The position numbers were made by a program, and so were the translations under genes. 64,000 bases of DNA from Cunninghamia lanceolata (Eukaryota; Streptophyta; Pinopsida; Cupressales; Cupressaceae): the NCBI GenBank assembly GCA_027924645.1, contig BSBN01000047.1, positions 4,898,001-4,962,000 on the forward strand, in the 5' to 3' direction. Below the pieces are notes generated by a model that did no database searches, was not told where the DNA came from, and saw nothing but the letters and a program-made list of their open reading frames with translations. Positions 21,742-34,359 of the stretch are shown here, piece by piece; positions within the stretch are counted from its first letter, which is position 1, and every line of letters begins with the position of its first letter.

Positions 21742-24700
21742 ATGTCGTCATACAAGAAGGATAGTCCGAAGTTCGATGGAACCAACTTCACTCTCTGGAA
21801 AGGTCGCATGAAGTGTCACTTGGAATGCATGGGAAAAGCATACCTGGGTATGATTTCAAAACCATATGTACCTCCACAAGGTGGTCCGACAACTCTGAAT
21901 GAAATCACAGAAGCTAAAAACAATCTACGGACCAAGGAAGCTCTTCTAAGCGCATTGAATGACTCAGATCTCTCGAATGTCATTGACCTACCCACTGCAT
22001 ATGAGATCCTAACTAAACTGGAACTTCTGTATGAAGGAGATGAGTTTGTCAAAAGTGCAAGGTTGCAAAGTCTGAAAGGGAAATTTGAAAGATTGAAAAT
22101 GAGAGATGATGAAAACATCACTACCTTTATGCCAAGAGTAAATGAGCTGGTATGTGGAATCAGAAATGCTGGTGGAACTTTAGATGAAAATGAGATTGTC
22201 TGCAAAATCCTAAGATCCCTTCCTGCTGCCTACAAAATCAAAGTTGCTGCCATTGATGAATTCAGAGCCCACACAACTGTCACAAGAGAACAACTGGCTG
22301 GCAAATTAGCTGCATTTGAAATGACCGAGTTTGGAGATGATCCTCCCAAGACTGAATCTGCTTTCAAAGCCAGTGCCTATGTGAAAGGCAAACAGAGATT
22401 TGATCCGGGTGAAAACTCATCAAGGAAAATGTCATGGTATGATCAAGCAAGAAGAGACATGGAAGAAGAAGAAGTAGAAACAGCTCAACTTGAAGCCCTC
22501 ATTGCAAAAAGACTGCCAAGAGGATCCGGTAAGTATGAAGGAAAACTACCCTTTAAGTGTTTCAACTGCAATAAGATTGGTCATTTTGCCTCAAGATGTC
22601 CGGAGAGATCTGCAAGATCTAATACTCACAGACAAAGGTTTCAAAAGAATTGCTATTATGTTCATGAAGAAGATGACAATGAAGGAGTAACAGATGATGA
22701 ATCAGAACTAGGAAGCAAATCCGGAAATGAGTGGGTGTTTATAGCCATCAAGGAAGAAGATTCAATACTCTCTGAATCTGTCAATCACAAAGTTGTTGAA
22801 AAAGCCTTGGCTGCTCAAGTGGAAGAAAAGGATGATTGGGTTATTGACAGTGGATGTTCTCACCATATGACTGGTGACAAGAATAAGTTCTTAGATTTGG
22901 AAAGATATGAAGGAGGAATGGTAAAGTTTGGTGACAATTCTGCTGGCAGAATCAGAGGTAGGGGAACTATTTCCTTTGATGGTAAGAGAAAAACAGGAAA
23001 TGTACTGTATGTTGAAGGATTGAAGCACAATCTTCTCAGTGTTGGTCAGTTGGTGGACAAAGGCTATGATCTCCGGTTCAAGAATGGAAAATGCAGAATC
23101 TTTACAAGCTCCGGAACTGAAATTGCATCCGGTACTCAGACAAGAGGTAACATCTTTCATCTGGTTGGTTCAAATAAAAGTTGTTTGTTTGTTCAAATTG
23201 ATCAGAGTTGGTTATGGCATAGAAGAATGTGTCATGTAAATTTTGATAACATCATCAAAATAAGCAATACTCAGGCTGTGAGAGATCTTCCAAAGTTGAT
23301 AAAACCTACAAATAGTGTGTGTAAAGAATGTCAGTTAGGCAAACAAAGCAGAGTCTCTTTTAAAAGCAAAGATCAGTCTTCTACCGGATTATTGGAATTA
23401 GTACATACTGATCTATGTGGTCCGACAAGAATCAAGAGTCTGCAAGGTGATAGATATTTCATGTTGTTAATTGATGATCATTCCCGGATGATGTGGGTTA
23501 CCTTTCTAAAAGAAAAATCAGAAGCTTTTGAGAAGTTCAAAATCTTCAAAGCTATGGTGGAGAATCAAACCGGATTGAAACTAAAGTGTCTAAGGTCTGA
23601 TAGAGGTGGTGAATTTACATCTGGTGAATTCATTGACTTTTGTGAGAAACAGGGTATAAGGAGACAGTTGTCTGCTCCTAAGACTCCACAGCAGAATGGA
23701 GTAGTTGAGAGAAAGAACCGGACCATCCAGGAAGCTGCTAGGACAATGATGTTGGAAGCAAATGTTCCTCAAATGTTTTGGAAAGAAGCTATCAGCACTG
23801 CAGTCTACACTCTCAATTGAGTTCAAATCAGAAACAACACCGGTAAGACCCCCTATGAACTCTGGTTTGGCATCACTCCTACTGTGAAATATTTCAGAGT
23901 ATTTGGTAGCAAGTGTTATATTAAAAGAGATGAAGATCTAGGAAAGTTTGATGCTAGAAGTGATGAAGGAATTTTCTTGGGCTACTCCACTCAAAGCAAA
24001 GCATACCGGTGTTACAATAAGAGATTGAGGAAGATGATAGAAAGCACCAATGTGAAGGTTGATGAAGGAATTGAGAAGCCTTCAAGATTTTATGAGTTTG
24101 ATGAAGATGACCAAGACAGTGTTCAAGGACCTCAATCCTCTCCGGTGAGACAGAGTCAGCCTGATCCAGTAAATCAGGAAGAAGAGATAGGTCTGAATGA
24201 GCCTGATCAAGAAACAGCAGTGCTGGATACTCCCAAAATTCCAAGGTATGTAAGATTGAATCACTCTGAAGATCAGATCATAGGTGACAGAAGAAAAGGT
24301 GTACAAACTAGAAGGAATATTGCTCAAGATCAGAATGAATGTTGTCTGATTTCAAAGATTGAACCTAAAACAATAAATGAAGCCTGCAATGATGAAAACT
24401 GGACCAAAGCAATGGAAGATGAACTGATGCAAATTGAGAAAAATCATACTTGGGATCTTGTTCCCAAACCTAGAGACAGGAATGTAATTGGAACCAAGTG
24501 GGTCTTCCGGAACAAACTAAATGAAGCTGGTGAAGTAATCAGAAACAAAGCTAGATTGGTCTGCAAGGGCTACTCACAAATAGAAGGAATTGACTTTGAA
24601 GAGACTTTTGCTCCGGTAGCAAGAATTGAAGCAGTCAGATTACTTCTTGCATTTGCTGCCTTCAAAGACTTCAAGGTATATCAGATGGATGTCAAGTCTG

Positions 24701-25896
24701 CCTTCCTAAATGGTGATCTGGAAGAAGAAGTCTACATTGAACAACCGGATGGATTTCAATTGTCTGATAATAATGATATGGTCTGCAAGTTGAAGAAAGC
24801 TTTGTATGGATTGAAGCAAGCCCCAAGAGCATGGTATGAAAGGTTGGATAAGCATCTTGTGCAGATTGGATTCAACAAAGGTACTGCTGATAGCAACTTA
24901 TATTTCAAAATTGATCATGAAAACATTCTGATTGTTGAAGTGTTTGTGGATGATATCATTTTTGGAGGAAGAGATAGTATGTGCAAAACTTTTGCAATTC
25001 AGATGAAAAGTGAGTTTGAAATGTCTATGCTTGGTGAAATGAATTTCTTCTTGGGTCTGCAAATTACTCAAACAAAAGAAGGGATCTTCATTTCTCAGAC
25101 CAAATATGTGAAAGAATTGTTAAAGAAATTTGGTATGGAAGACTCAAAGCCTATGAACACTCCTATGGCAACCGGATGTAAGTTAAGCAAAGATGATGAT
25201 TCTCCAAAGGCAGATCAGACAAAGTATAGATCAATGATTGGTGGATTGTTGTATCTCACTCAAACTAGACCAGATATAATGCAGGCTGTTGGTCTTGTGG
25301 CAAGATTCCAGGCTGATCCTAGAGAATCTCATGTTATGGCAATCAAAAGAATTTTTAGATACTTGAAAGGAACAGTTGAGTATGGTCTATGGTATCCTAG
25401 AGATCCGGATTTCTCTCTTCATGCTTACACAGATGCAGATTGGGCAGGAGATGTGGATGACCGGAAGAGCACTAGTGGTGGAGCATTCTTTTTGGGGAAG
25501 AGATTGGTTTCTTGGCTAAGCAAGAAACAAGATGCAATATCTCTGTCTACAACTGAAGCAGAATACATTGCAGCAGCAGGTAGTTGCACTCAAATCTTGT
25601 GGATGAAGCAGATGCTAAGAGACATCAAAGTTGAATATGAGGAGCCTATCACAATTTTCTGTGATAATTCAAGTGCAATTAATATTTCCAAGAATTCGGT
25701 ATTGCATTCTAAGACTAAGCACATATCTATCAAATTTCACTTTTTGAGAGAACAAGTAAACAAGGAAGAAGTCAGATTGGAGTATGTTCCCTCCAAGGAT
25801 CAGATTGCAGATATCTTTACAAAGCCTCTTCCCAAGGACTCTTTTGAATATCTCCGGGAGAAGTTAGGGGTCATGGCCCCTCCGGTGATGAACTAA
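21742..25896 (+). pseudogene. Copia A gag-pol polyprotein (1,385 codons, one premature stop)
   Basis: This single polyprotein builds the particle and copies and inserts the element. The start is ATG 21742 (MSSYKKDSPKFDG), which Copia B shares. Domains: gag to about 22550; zinc knuckle CFNCNKIGHFASRC at 22558-22599; protease with DSG at 22846-22854; integrase zinc region near 23215-23340 and catalytic Asp 23410, Asp 23599, Glu 23707; RT with FVDD (catalytic GAT GAT at 24949-24954); RNase H with DADWAGD near 25432 and the TEAEYIAA motif. The only break is a TGA at 23818-23820 in place of the CGA (Arg) found in Copia B. The frame is otherwise uninterrupted, and Copia B has exactly the same length. 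It may be inactive only through this one change. Confidence 0.95.
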
Positions 25897-26184
25897 GATG
25901 CACTGATGTGCATCAGTCCGGTGGCTATCACAGTCATATCTTGTGATCTGGACTAATGGGGAGCTGCAACTAAGGGGGAGCAGCTGGTATGATTCTGATG
26001 CATGAGAATTGCAAGTATGAGCCCTTTGCCATTGATGTCAAAGGGGGAGAGAAGACATGTGAAAAACAAGTGGTTGATGATCAAAGGGGGAGCAGTAAAG
26101 GAAGAGAAGACATATGAAAAGTTGAAGTTCTTGTCTTAATGGTTTTTCACATCATATGTTGCCATCAATGACAAAGGGGGAGAT
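25897..26184 (+). promoter_or_regulatory. Copia A 3' untranslated region, purine-tract array and PPT
   Basis: Purine tracts lie near 25974, 26039, 26083 and 26172. The last, AAAGGGGGAGA, adjoins the 3' LTR and is the PPT. The arm 26155-26174 pairs with 26211-26230 across the PPT and LTR start (19 of 20 bp). Confidence 0.85.
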
Positions 26185-27479
26185 TGTTGCAAGTATGAGG
26201 TGAACCAGTGTTGTCATTGATGTCAACATACTCATATTGCATTGACAAGAAGGATTTGATGAGCTGTGTGCTGAGGATATTGAGAAAATTAGACTCAGTC
26301 AGGAACAGTGAAGAACAGTGATAAGAAGAAGGTAAATGTACTGTATAGGATGAGAACCGGAGGATGCGGATCAAAGGGTTAGTAGATATGAGTCTTGAGA
26401 TGCTACAGTTAAGATTTCAGAGGTCCGCATGAAGATCTGAAGAAGTTGTGGCTGCCGGTATAGAACCGGGTCCGGCAAGTATCCGGAGGTGACAGAGGAT
26501 CACAAAAAGGTCCGGTGAGGTCCGGAATTGTATTATCCCAATCTACGGATTGGAAAGAGTGTTTGGGATGTCCTTGTGATGTATCATCCTGATTTGTGTA
26601 TGATTTGGAGGTCCGGAAGTACCTCTTGGATTATGACAGTGGCGACAGACTGTGTTCTTAAAGTTCTGGATGAGGAAGACAAGAGATCCCAGTAAGCAGA
26701 GGAAGTGCGGATGTATCCGGACATTCAGACAGGCTTGTGAAGGTTCTTGGATCTTGTTTAGGTTGTGTTGTTGATCCGCATTGATGGTAGAGCCCGGAAT
26801 TGAAGTTATTCTTCCGGATGAAGTTCTTGCTCTGTGTAGCCGACCGGATGAGTTGTTCATCCTGCGAATGTTCTTGTGATGGCCGACCGGATGTGTTATT
26901 CATCTTGCGGATACTCCTATGGTTGTTTGCCGACTTAGATGTTTGTTCCTAAGTCGATGTCTTGTATAAATAACGGTTTGTGAGTTCATTTCAGTGTGTG
27001 GAGAGAGGATGAGTATGGTATAGCGAAGAAACGTGCGAAAGGCAGAGCAGAGATTGTTGGGCTTAATTGGAACTGATCCGGACATGGTAGAGATGTCATT
27101 CTCCAGTTCAAGACTGTGATTTTCATCACTTTGTAGACAGTGTGTCTCCTTGTAGGCAGTGGGCCTCTTTGTGAGCAGTGTGCTCGGGCAGTGAGCCCTT
27201 ATTGGCATGTGCCATTCATTTTTCTTTATTCTTCTAACAGAGAATAATTCTTGGGTTAATCACCCCGTGGTTTTTCCCTTAACCGGGTTTTCCACGTCAA
27301 AATCTTGGTGTTCAATGTGTTGATGCTTATCTGCTCTTGTGTTTATGTATTATGCTTCCATGGATGATTATTTGATATGCTGCTAACTAACAACAGTGAG
27401 TTAAGTGTTTGAATGAGAAGAAGTTTTATACAACTGATTCACCCCCCCCCCCTCTCAGTTGTATGCCCTAGATCCAACA
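26185..27479 (+). repeat. 3' LTR of Copia A (1295 bp)
   Basis: Near-identical to 20394-21684. TATA box at 26965-26972. The hairpin near the end (27428-27437 / 27455-27464) has 11 Cs in the loop in place of 7. Confidence 0.97.
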
Positions 27480-27943
27480 GGTTCAACTTTAAATTGTAGT
27501 ATTCCTTTAATTTCTTTCAATTCTAGAGCATTTCATTATCACAATTGCAAATAACTGATAATCCGAAGCAAATAACACAAATATGCAGACATCTCGTAGG
27601 TAATTGGAAATATTTAGCATATTTGAATGCAAAGCATGCACAATTGAAAAATATCATGCAAAGATTGAGGTATTTCTACATCTTTTCATCTAATAACCTC
27701 ATAATATGACTTCTCTGTAAAGAATTTCTGCAGGACTGTCATGATGATAGCACAATTTCACGTAAGGCCCCAAAATGGAAACAGCAACGCACATTAACCT
27801 CTGAGTAGCTTCAGATGATTAAGACCTAATCACCGGAGACTTGGGATCCTGAATTCTTTGAATTCACAGTATCCTTCAAGATGAATAAAGGTTAATGTGT
27901 ACTTTTATTCTATGCTTGTTTATGACTAACATCATGACCAACA
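27480..27943 (+). repeat. G1 5' LTR, last piece (R/U5) with poly(A) signal
   Basis: This is the continuation of the G1 LTR after Copia A and matches about 49669-50131. AATAAA at 27884-27889 (copy 50072-50077) lies about 55-60 nt before the LTR end and is a plausible polyadenylation signal. No gene. Confidence 0.85.
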
Positions 27944-28377
27944 TAAATTGGTGCTAGAAGGAGGGCCAGATCTGAAATACTATGCTCATCATCATTATTT
28001 TCAGGTTCTATGATGCAAGGAGTAAGGTAACCTTAGATCGTCTGTGAATTTCAAATATTACGTAAATATTTACTGTAAGAAGCTCGTATATGCTCATTTC
28101 ATGTAAAGCTTTCCAGATCTTACATAAATATTGCAAGCTTTACAGTTGATCATTCTGAATTCACTAATATTGGCCAAAGATCCATAAACCTGTTCAAGCT
28201 TTGAAGAGTTTCAGCTTTAGATGCTTGAGATCTCGTACTAGAGGTCATTATACCCCAAATATCCTGTCATACTTGCAATATCTTCACAAATATTTCGTAA
28301 ATATCCAATTTGATTAGCCATCTGACTGCAAATATCACCTCATTTGGTGAAATCTAGCCAATATTTGCAAAGTTTAA
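27944..28377 (+). other. G1 leader with primer-binding-site-like start
   Basis: Directly after the LTR comes TAAATTGGTGCTAGAAGGAG. The TTGGTGCTAGAAGG part is where a primer site belongs, but I could not assign the tRNA with confidence. The rest is non-coding and AT-rich, with many AATATT/AAATAT motifs. Confidence 0.5.
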
Positions 28378-28569
28378 GCCAATTTGCCTCAAAATTGTGA
28401 AATCCTGGCTCACAGGATAAATACCAGGTCTAGATCTAGTGGAATCTTCAAAGAACTACCTATTAGAGGTTTCCAACCTAGAACTGTAGACATTCATCAT
28501 ACTCCAGGGTCTAGTGCGTCAAGAGCTTCACCAGATACTCCTCCTGTAACTCCTGTTGGTTTACAAGTA

Positions 28570-28574
28570 CCTTC
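28570..28574. repeat. TSD of Copia B (CCTTC; partner 35611-35615)
   Basis: A perfect 5-bp repeat. Its removal restores the gag frame of G1. Confidence 0.97.
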
Positions 28575-29826
28575 TGTTGATAACTGAGAGGGGGGGTGAA
28601 TCAGTTATCCTAATTATTTCTTCTTTTGAACCTTCTTCTTAATCAAAGCAGCATTGAATTAAACAAACAAACATTATCATGAAATGAGAAACACATGACA
28701 CAGTATTTTTGACGTGGAAACCCGGTTAAGGGAGAAAACCATGGGGTGATTAACCCAAAGATTATTCTTTGTTAGAAGAATAAGGAATTACAAAATGGCA
28801 CATGCCAATTAGGGCTCACTGCCCGAGCACACTACTCACAAAGAGGCCCACTACCTACAAGGAGACACACTGTCTACAAAGTGATAAGAATCACAGTCTT
28901 GAACTGGAGAATGACATCTTTACCATGTCCGGATCAGTTCCATTAAGCCCAGAAACATCTGCTCTGCCTTCTGCACTTCGCTTTTCTACTCCACCTTTAT
29001 CCACGCAAGTCGCCCTTCAAAATGAACTCACAAACCTTTATTTATACAAGACATCGACTTAGGAACAATCATCTAAGTCGGCAATCAACCATAAGAATAT
29101 CTGCAAGAAGAATAACACATCCGGTCGGCCACCATAAGAACATTCGCAGGATGAACAACTCATCCGGTCGGCTAAGCAGAGCTAAAACTTCATCCGGAAG
29201 AATATCTTCAATTCCGGGCTCTACTATCAATGCAGACCAACAACACAACCTCAACATGATCCAAGAACCTTCACAAGCCTGCCTGAATGACCAGGTATGT
29301 CCGCATTTCCTTTACTTACTGAAATCTCTTATCCTCCTTATCCGCAACTTCAAGAACACTGTCTGTCGCTACTGTCATAGTGCAAGAGGTACTTCCAGAC
29401 CTCCAAATCATACACAACTCGAGATGGCACATCACAAGGACATCCTAAAGACTCCTTCCAATTCGCAAATTAGGATTATACAGTTTCAGACCTCACCGGA
29501 CCTTTTTGTGATCCTCTGTCACCTCTGAATACTTGCCGGAACCGATTCTACACCGACAGCCACAACTCCTTCAGATCTTCATGCGGACCTCGGAAATCTT
29601 AACTGAAGAATCTCAAGACTCATATCTACAAACCCTTTAATCCGCATCCTCCGGTTCACATCCTATACAGTACATTTGCCTTCTTCTCATCACTGTTCTT
29701 TACCGTTCCTGACTGAGGCTAATTTTCTCAATATCCTCAGCACACTGCTCATTGAATCCTTCTTGTCAAAGTAATATGAGTATGTTGACATCAATGACAA
29801 CACTGGTTTACCTCATACTTGCAACA
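28575..29826 (-). repeat. 3' LTR of Copia B (1252 bp)
   Basis: On the plus strand it starts TGTTGATAACTGAG and ends ACTTGCAACA. The TATA box (minus strand TATAAATA) is at 29039-29046. The hairpin near the LTR end is 28579-28587 / 28601-28609. Confidence 0.96.
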
Positions 29827-30147
29827 ATCTCCCCCTTTGTCATTGATGACAACATATGATGTGAAAAACCATCAAGACAGGAAACTTCTCCTTTCTGTCA
29901 CAGCTCCCCCTATCAACAACTCTTCACATGTCTTCTCTTCCTTTACTACTCCCCCTTTGATCATCAACCACTTATTTTTCACATGTCTTCTCTCCCCCTT
30001 TGACATCAATGGCAAAGGGCTCATACTTGCAATTTTGACACACCAGAATCATACCATCTACTCCCCCTTAGTAGCAGCTCCCCATCATCAATCTGGATCA
30101 CAAGATATGACTGTGATATCCACCGGACTGATGCACATCAGTGCATC
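29827..30147 (-). promoter_or_regulatory. Copia B 3' untranslated region with PPT and purine tracts
   Basis: The minus-strand PPT (plus-strand TCTCCCCCTTT, 29828-29838) adjoins the LTR. More CTCCCCCTTT tracts follow near 29950, 29992 and 30061. The arm 29837-29856 pairs with 29781-29800 in the LTR, with one mismatch in 20. Confidence 0.85.
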
Positions 30148-33100
30148 CTAGTTCATCACTGGAGGGGCCATGACCCCTAACTTCTCCCGGAGATATTCAA
30201 AAGAGTCCTTGGGAAGACGTTTAGTAAAGATATCTGCAATCTGATCCTTGGAGGGAACATACTCCAACCTGACTTCTTCCTTGTTCACTTGTTCTCTCAA
30301 GAAATGAAACTTGATAGATATGTGCTTAGTCTTAGAGTGTAATATCAGATTCTTGGAAATATTAATTGCACTTGAATTATCACAGAAAATTGTGATAGGC
30401 TCCGCATATTCAATTTTAATATCTCTTAGCATCTGCTTCATCCATAGGATTTGAGTGCAACTACTTGCTGCTGCAATGTATTCTACTTCAGTTGTAGACA
30501 GAGATATTGCATCTTGTTTCTTGCTTAGCCAAGAAACCAATCTCTTCCCCAAAAAGAATGCTCCACCACTGGTGCTCTTTCGATCATCTACATCTCCTGC
30601 CCAATCTGCATCTGTGTAAGCATGAAGAGAGAAATCCGGATCTCTAGGGTACCATAGACCATACTCAACTGTTCCTTTCAAGTACCTAAAAATTCTTTTG
30701 ATTGCCATAACATGAGATTCTCTAGGATCAGCCTGGAATCTTGCCACAAGACCAACAGCCTGCATTATATCTGGTCTGGTCTGAGTGAGATACAACAATC
30801 CACCAATCATTGATCTATACATTGTCTGATCTGCCTTTGGAGAGTCATCATCTTTGTTCAACTTACATCTGGTTGCCATGGGAGTGTTCATTGGTTTTGA
30901 ATCTTCCATACCAAATTTCCTTAACAATTCTTTCACATATTTGGTCTAAGAAATGAAGATTCCTTTCTTTGTTTGAGTAATTTGCAGACCCAAGAAGAAA
31001 TTCATTTCACCAAGCATAGACATTTCAAACTCACATTTCATCTGATTTGCAAAAGTTTTGCACATACTATCTCTTCCTCCAAAAATGATATCATCTACAA
31101 ACACTTCAACAATCAAAATGTTTTCATGATCAATTTTGAAATATAAGTTACTGTCAGCAATACCTTTGCTGAATCCAATCTGCACAAGATGCTTATCCAA
31201 CCTTTCATACCATGCTCTTGGAGCTTGTTTTAATCCATACAATGCTTTCTTTAGCTTACAGACCATATCATCATTGTCAGATAATTGAAATCCATCCGGT
31301 TGTTCAATGTAAACTTCTTCTTCCATATCACCATTTAGGAAGGTAGACTTGACATCCATCTGATATACCTTGAAGTCTTTGAAGGCAGCAAATGCAAGAA
31401 ATAATCTGACTGCTTCAATTCTTGCCACGGGAGCAAAGGTCTCTTCATAATCAATTCCTTCTATTTGGGAGTAGCCTTTGTAGACCAATCTAGCTTTGTT
31501 TCTAATTACTTTACCAGCTTCATTTAATTTGTTCCAGAAGACCCATTTGGTTCCAATCACATTCCTGTCTCTAGGTCTGGGAACAAGATCCCAAGTATGA
31601 TTTTTCTCAATTTGCATTAATTCATCTTTCATTGCTTTAGTCCAGTTTTCATCATTGCAGGCTTCATTCACTGTTTTAGGTTCAATCTTTGAAATCAGAC
31701 AACATTCATCCTAATTTTGAGCAACATTCCTTCTAGTTTGCACACCTTTGCTTATGTCCCCTATGATCTAATCTTCAGAGTGGTTTAGTGTCACATACCT
31801 TGGAATTTTGGGAGTATCCTGCACTGCTGCTTCTTGATCAGGCTCATTCAAACCTATCTCTTCTTCCTGATTTACCGGATCAGGCTGACTCTGTCTTACC
31901 GGAGAGGATTGAGTTCCTTGAACACTGTCTTGGTCATCTTCATCAGATTCATAAAATCTTGAGGGCTTCTCAATTCCTTCATCAACTTTCACATTAGTGC
32001 TTTCTATCATCTTGCTCAGTCTCTTATTGTAACACCGGTATGCTTTGCTTTGAGTGGAGTAGCCCAAGAAAATTCCTTCATCACTTCTAGCATCAAACTT
32101 TCCTAGATCTTCAACTCTTTTGATATAACACCTGCTACCAAATATTCTAAAATATTTCACAGTGGGAGTGATGCCAAACCAGAGTTCGTAGGGGGTCTTA
32201 CCGGTATTGTTTCTGATTTGAACTCGATTTAGAGTGTAGACTGCAGTGCTGATAGCTTCTTTCCAGAACATCTGAGGAACATTTGCTTCCAACATCATTG
32301 TCCTGGCAGCTTCCTGGATGGTCCGGTTCTTTCTTTCAACTACTCCATTCTGCTGTGGAGTCCTAGGAGCTGACAATTGTCTCCTTATACCCTGCTTCTC
32401 ACAATAGTCAATGAACTCTCCAGATGTAAATTCACCACCTCTATCAGACCTTAGACACTTTAGTTTTAATCCGGTTTGATTCTCTACCAAAGCTTTGAAG
32501 ATTTTGAACTTCTCAAATGCTTCAGATTTTTCTTTTAGAAAGGTAACCCACATCATCCGGGAATGATCATCAATTAACAACATGAAATATCTATCACCTT
32601 GCAGACTCTTGATTCTTGTCGGACTACAGAGATCAGTATGTACTAATTCCAACAATCCGGTAGAAGACTGATCTTTGCTTTTGAAAGAGACTCTACTTTG
32701 TTTACCTAGCTGACATTCTTTGCACAAACTATTTGTAGGTTTCATCAATTTTGGAAGATCTCTTACAGCCTGAGTATTGCTTATCTTGATGATGTTATCA
32801 AAATTTACATGACACATTCTTCTATGCCATAACCAACTCTGATCAATTTGAACAAACAAACAACTTTTATTTGAACCAACCAGATGAAAGATATTACCTT
32901 TTGTCTGAGTACCGGATGCAATTTCAGTTCTGGAGCTTGTAAAGATTCTACATTTTCCATTCTTAAACCGAAGATCATAGCCTTTGTCTACTAACTGACC
33001 AACACTGAGAAGATTGTGCTTCAATCCTTCAACATATAGTACATTACCTGTTTTGCTCTTTCCATCAAAGGAAATAGTTCCCCTGCCTCTGATTCTGCCA

Positions 33101-34302
33101 GCAGAATTGTCACCAAACTTTACCATTCCTCCTTCATACCTTTCCAAATTCAAGAACTTATTCTTGTCACCAGTCATATGGTGAGAACATCCACTATCAA
33201 TAACCCAATCATCCTTTTCTTCCACTTGAGCAGCCAAAGCTTTTTCAACAACTTTGTGATTGACAGATTCAGAGAGTATTGAATTTTCTTCCTTGATGGC
33301 AATAAGCACCCACTCATTTCCGGATTTGCTTCCTAGTTCTGATTCATCATCTATTACTCCTTCATTGTCATCTTCTTCATGAACATAATAGCAATTCTTT
33401 TGAAACCTTTGTCTGTTAGTATTAGACCTTGCAGATCTTTCCGGACATCTTGAAGCAAAATGACCAATCTTATTGCAGTTGAAGCACTTAAAGGGTAGTT
33501 TTGCTTCATACTTACCGGATCCTCTCGGTAGTCTTTTTGCAATGAGGGCTTCAAGTTGAGTTGTTTCTGCTTCTTCTTCTTCCATGTCTCTTCTTGCTTG
33601 ATCATACCATGTCATCTTCCTTGAAGAGTTTTCTCCCAGATCAATTCTCTGTTTGCCTTTCACATAGGCACTGGCTTTGAAAGCAGATTCAGTCTTGGGA
33701 AGATCATCTCCAAACTCAGTCATTTCAAATGCAGCTAGCTTGCCAGCCAATTATTCTCTTGTGACAGTTGTGTGGGCTCTGAATTCATCAATTGCAGCAA
33801 CCTTGATTTTGTAGGCAGCAGGAAGGGATCTAAGGATTTTGCAAACGATCTCATTTTCATCCAGAGTTCCACCAGCATTTCTAATTCCACACACTAGTTC
33901 ATTCACTCTTGGCATAAAAGTAGTGATGTTTTCATCATCTCTTATCTTCAATCTTTCGAATTTCCCTTTCAGACTTTGCAACCTTGCACTTTTGACAAAC
34001 TCATCTCCTTCATACAGAAGTTCCAGTTTAGTCAGGATCTCATATGCAGTTGGTAGGTCAATAACATTTGAGAGATCTGAGTCATTCAATGCGCTTAGAA
34101 GAGCTTCCTTGGTCCGTAGATTGTTTTCAGCTTCTGTGATTTCATTCAGAGTTGTCGGACCACCTTGTGGAGGTACATATGGTTTTGAAACCATGGCCAA
34201 GTATGCTTTTCCCATACATTCCAGGTGACATTTCATGCGACCCTTCCAGAGAGTAAAATTGGTTCCATCGAACTTCGGACTATCCTTTTTGTATGACGAC
34301 AT
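30148..34302 (-). pseudogene. Copia B gag-pol polyprotein (4 premature stops)
   Basis: It has the same 4,155-bp length and domain order as Copia A: gag (34302 to about 33500), zinc knuckle CFNCNKIGHFASRC (about 33443-33485), protease DSGCSHHMTG, integrase (HTDLCSP, SDRGGEF, ERKNRT), RT (FVDDIIFGG) and RNase H. Premature stops are TAA 33751-33753, TAG 31768-31770, TAG 31711-31713 and TAG 30946-30948. Each stands where Copia A has, or would have, CAA or CAG. There are no frameshifts. The arginine codon missing in Copia A is intact here (LNRVQIRNN). Confidence 0.95.
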
Positions 34303-34348
34303 CCTAGATCTCCTCAAGCGGTTAAGCTTCTTTCAGAGGAACCTCGCT

Positions 34349-34359
34349 CTGATACCAAT
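34349..34359 (-). promoter_or_regulatory. Copia B primer-binding site
   Basis: The minus strand reads TTGGTATCAGAG directly after the 5' LTR, the initiator-Met-tRNA site. Its last bases (GCG) depart from the usual GCC. Confidence 0.9.

Larger units (their letters stand above)
20394..27479 (+). mobile_element. Copia retrotransposon A, complete, nearly intact (7086 bp)
   Basis: Complete element: 5' LTR 20394-21684, primer site, one gag-pol frame 21742-25896 with a single stop, purine-tract array, PPT, 3' LTR 26185-27479, TSD GGTTC. The LTRs differ at about ten bases plus a C-tract length change (7 versus 11). It is the youngest element here by this measure and lies in the 5' LTR of G1. Confidence 0.98.
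14067..27943 (+). repeat. 5' LTR of G1 (~6.79 kb, interrupted by Copia A)
   Basis: It runs from TGTTGTGTGG to CATGACCAACA. Copia A splits it at 20393/27480. It matches 43335-50131 throughout, with small differences that are mainly C/T and G/A, a 23-bp deletion near 18855 and a few small indels. The first 20 bp form a perfect 8-bp inverted repeat with a GGTT loop. Confidence 0.95.
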
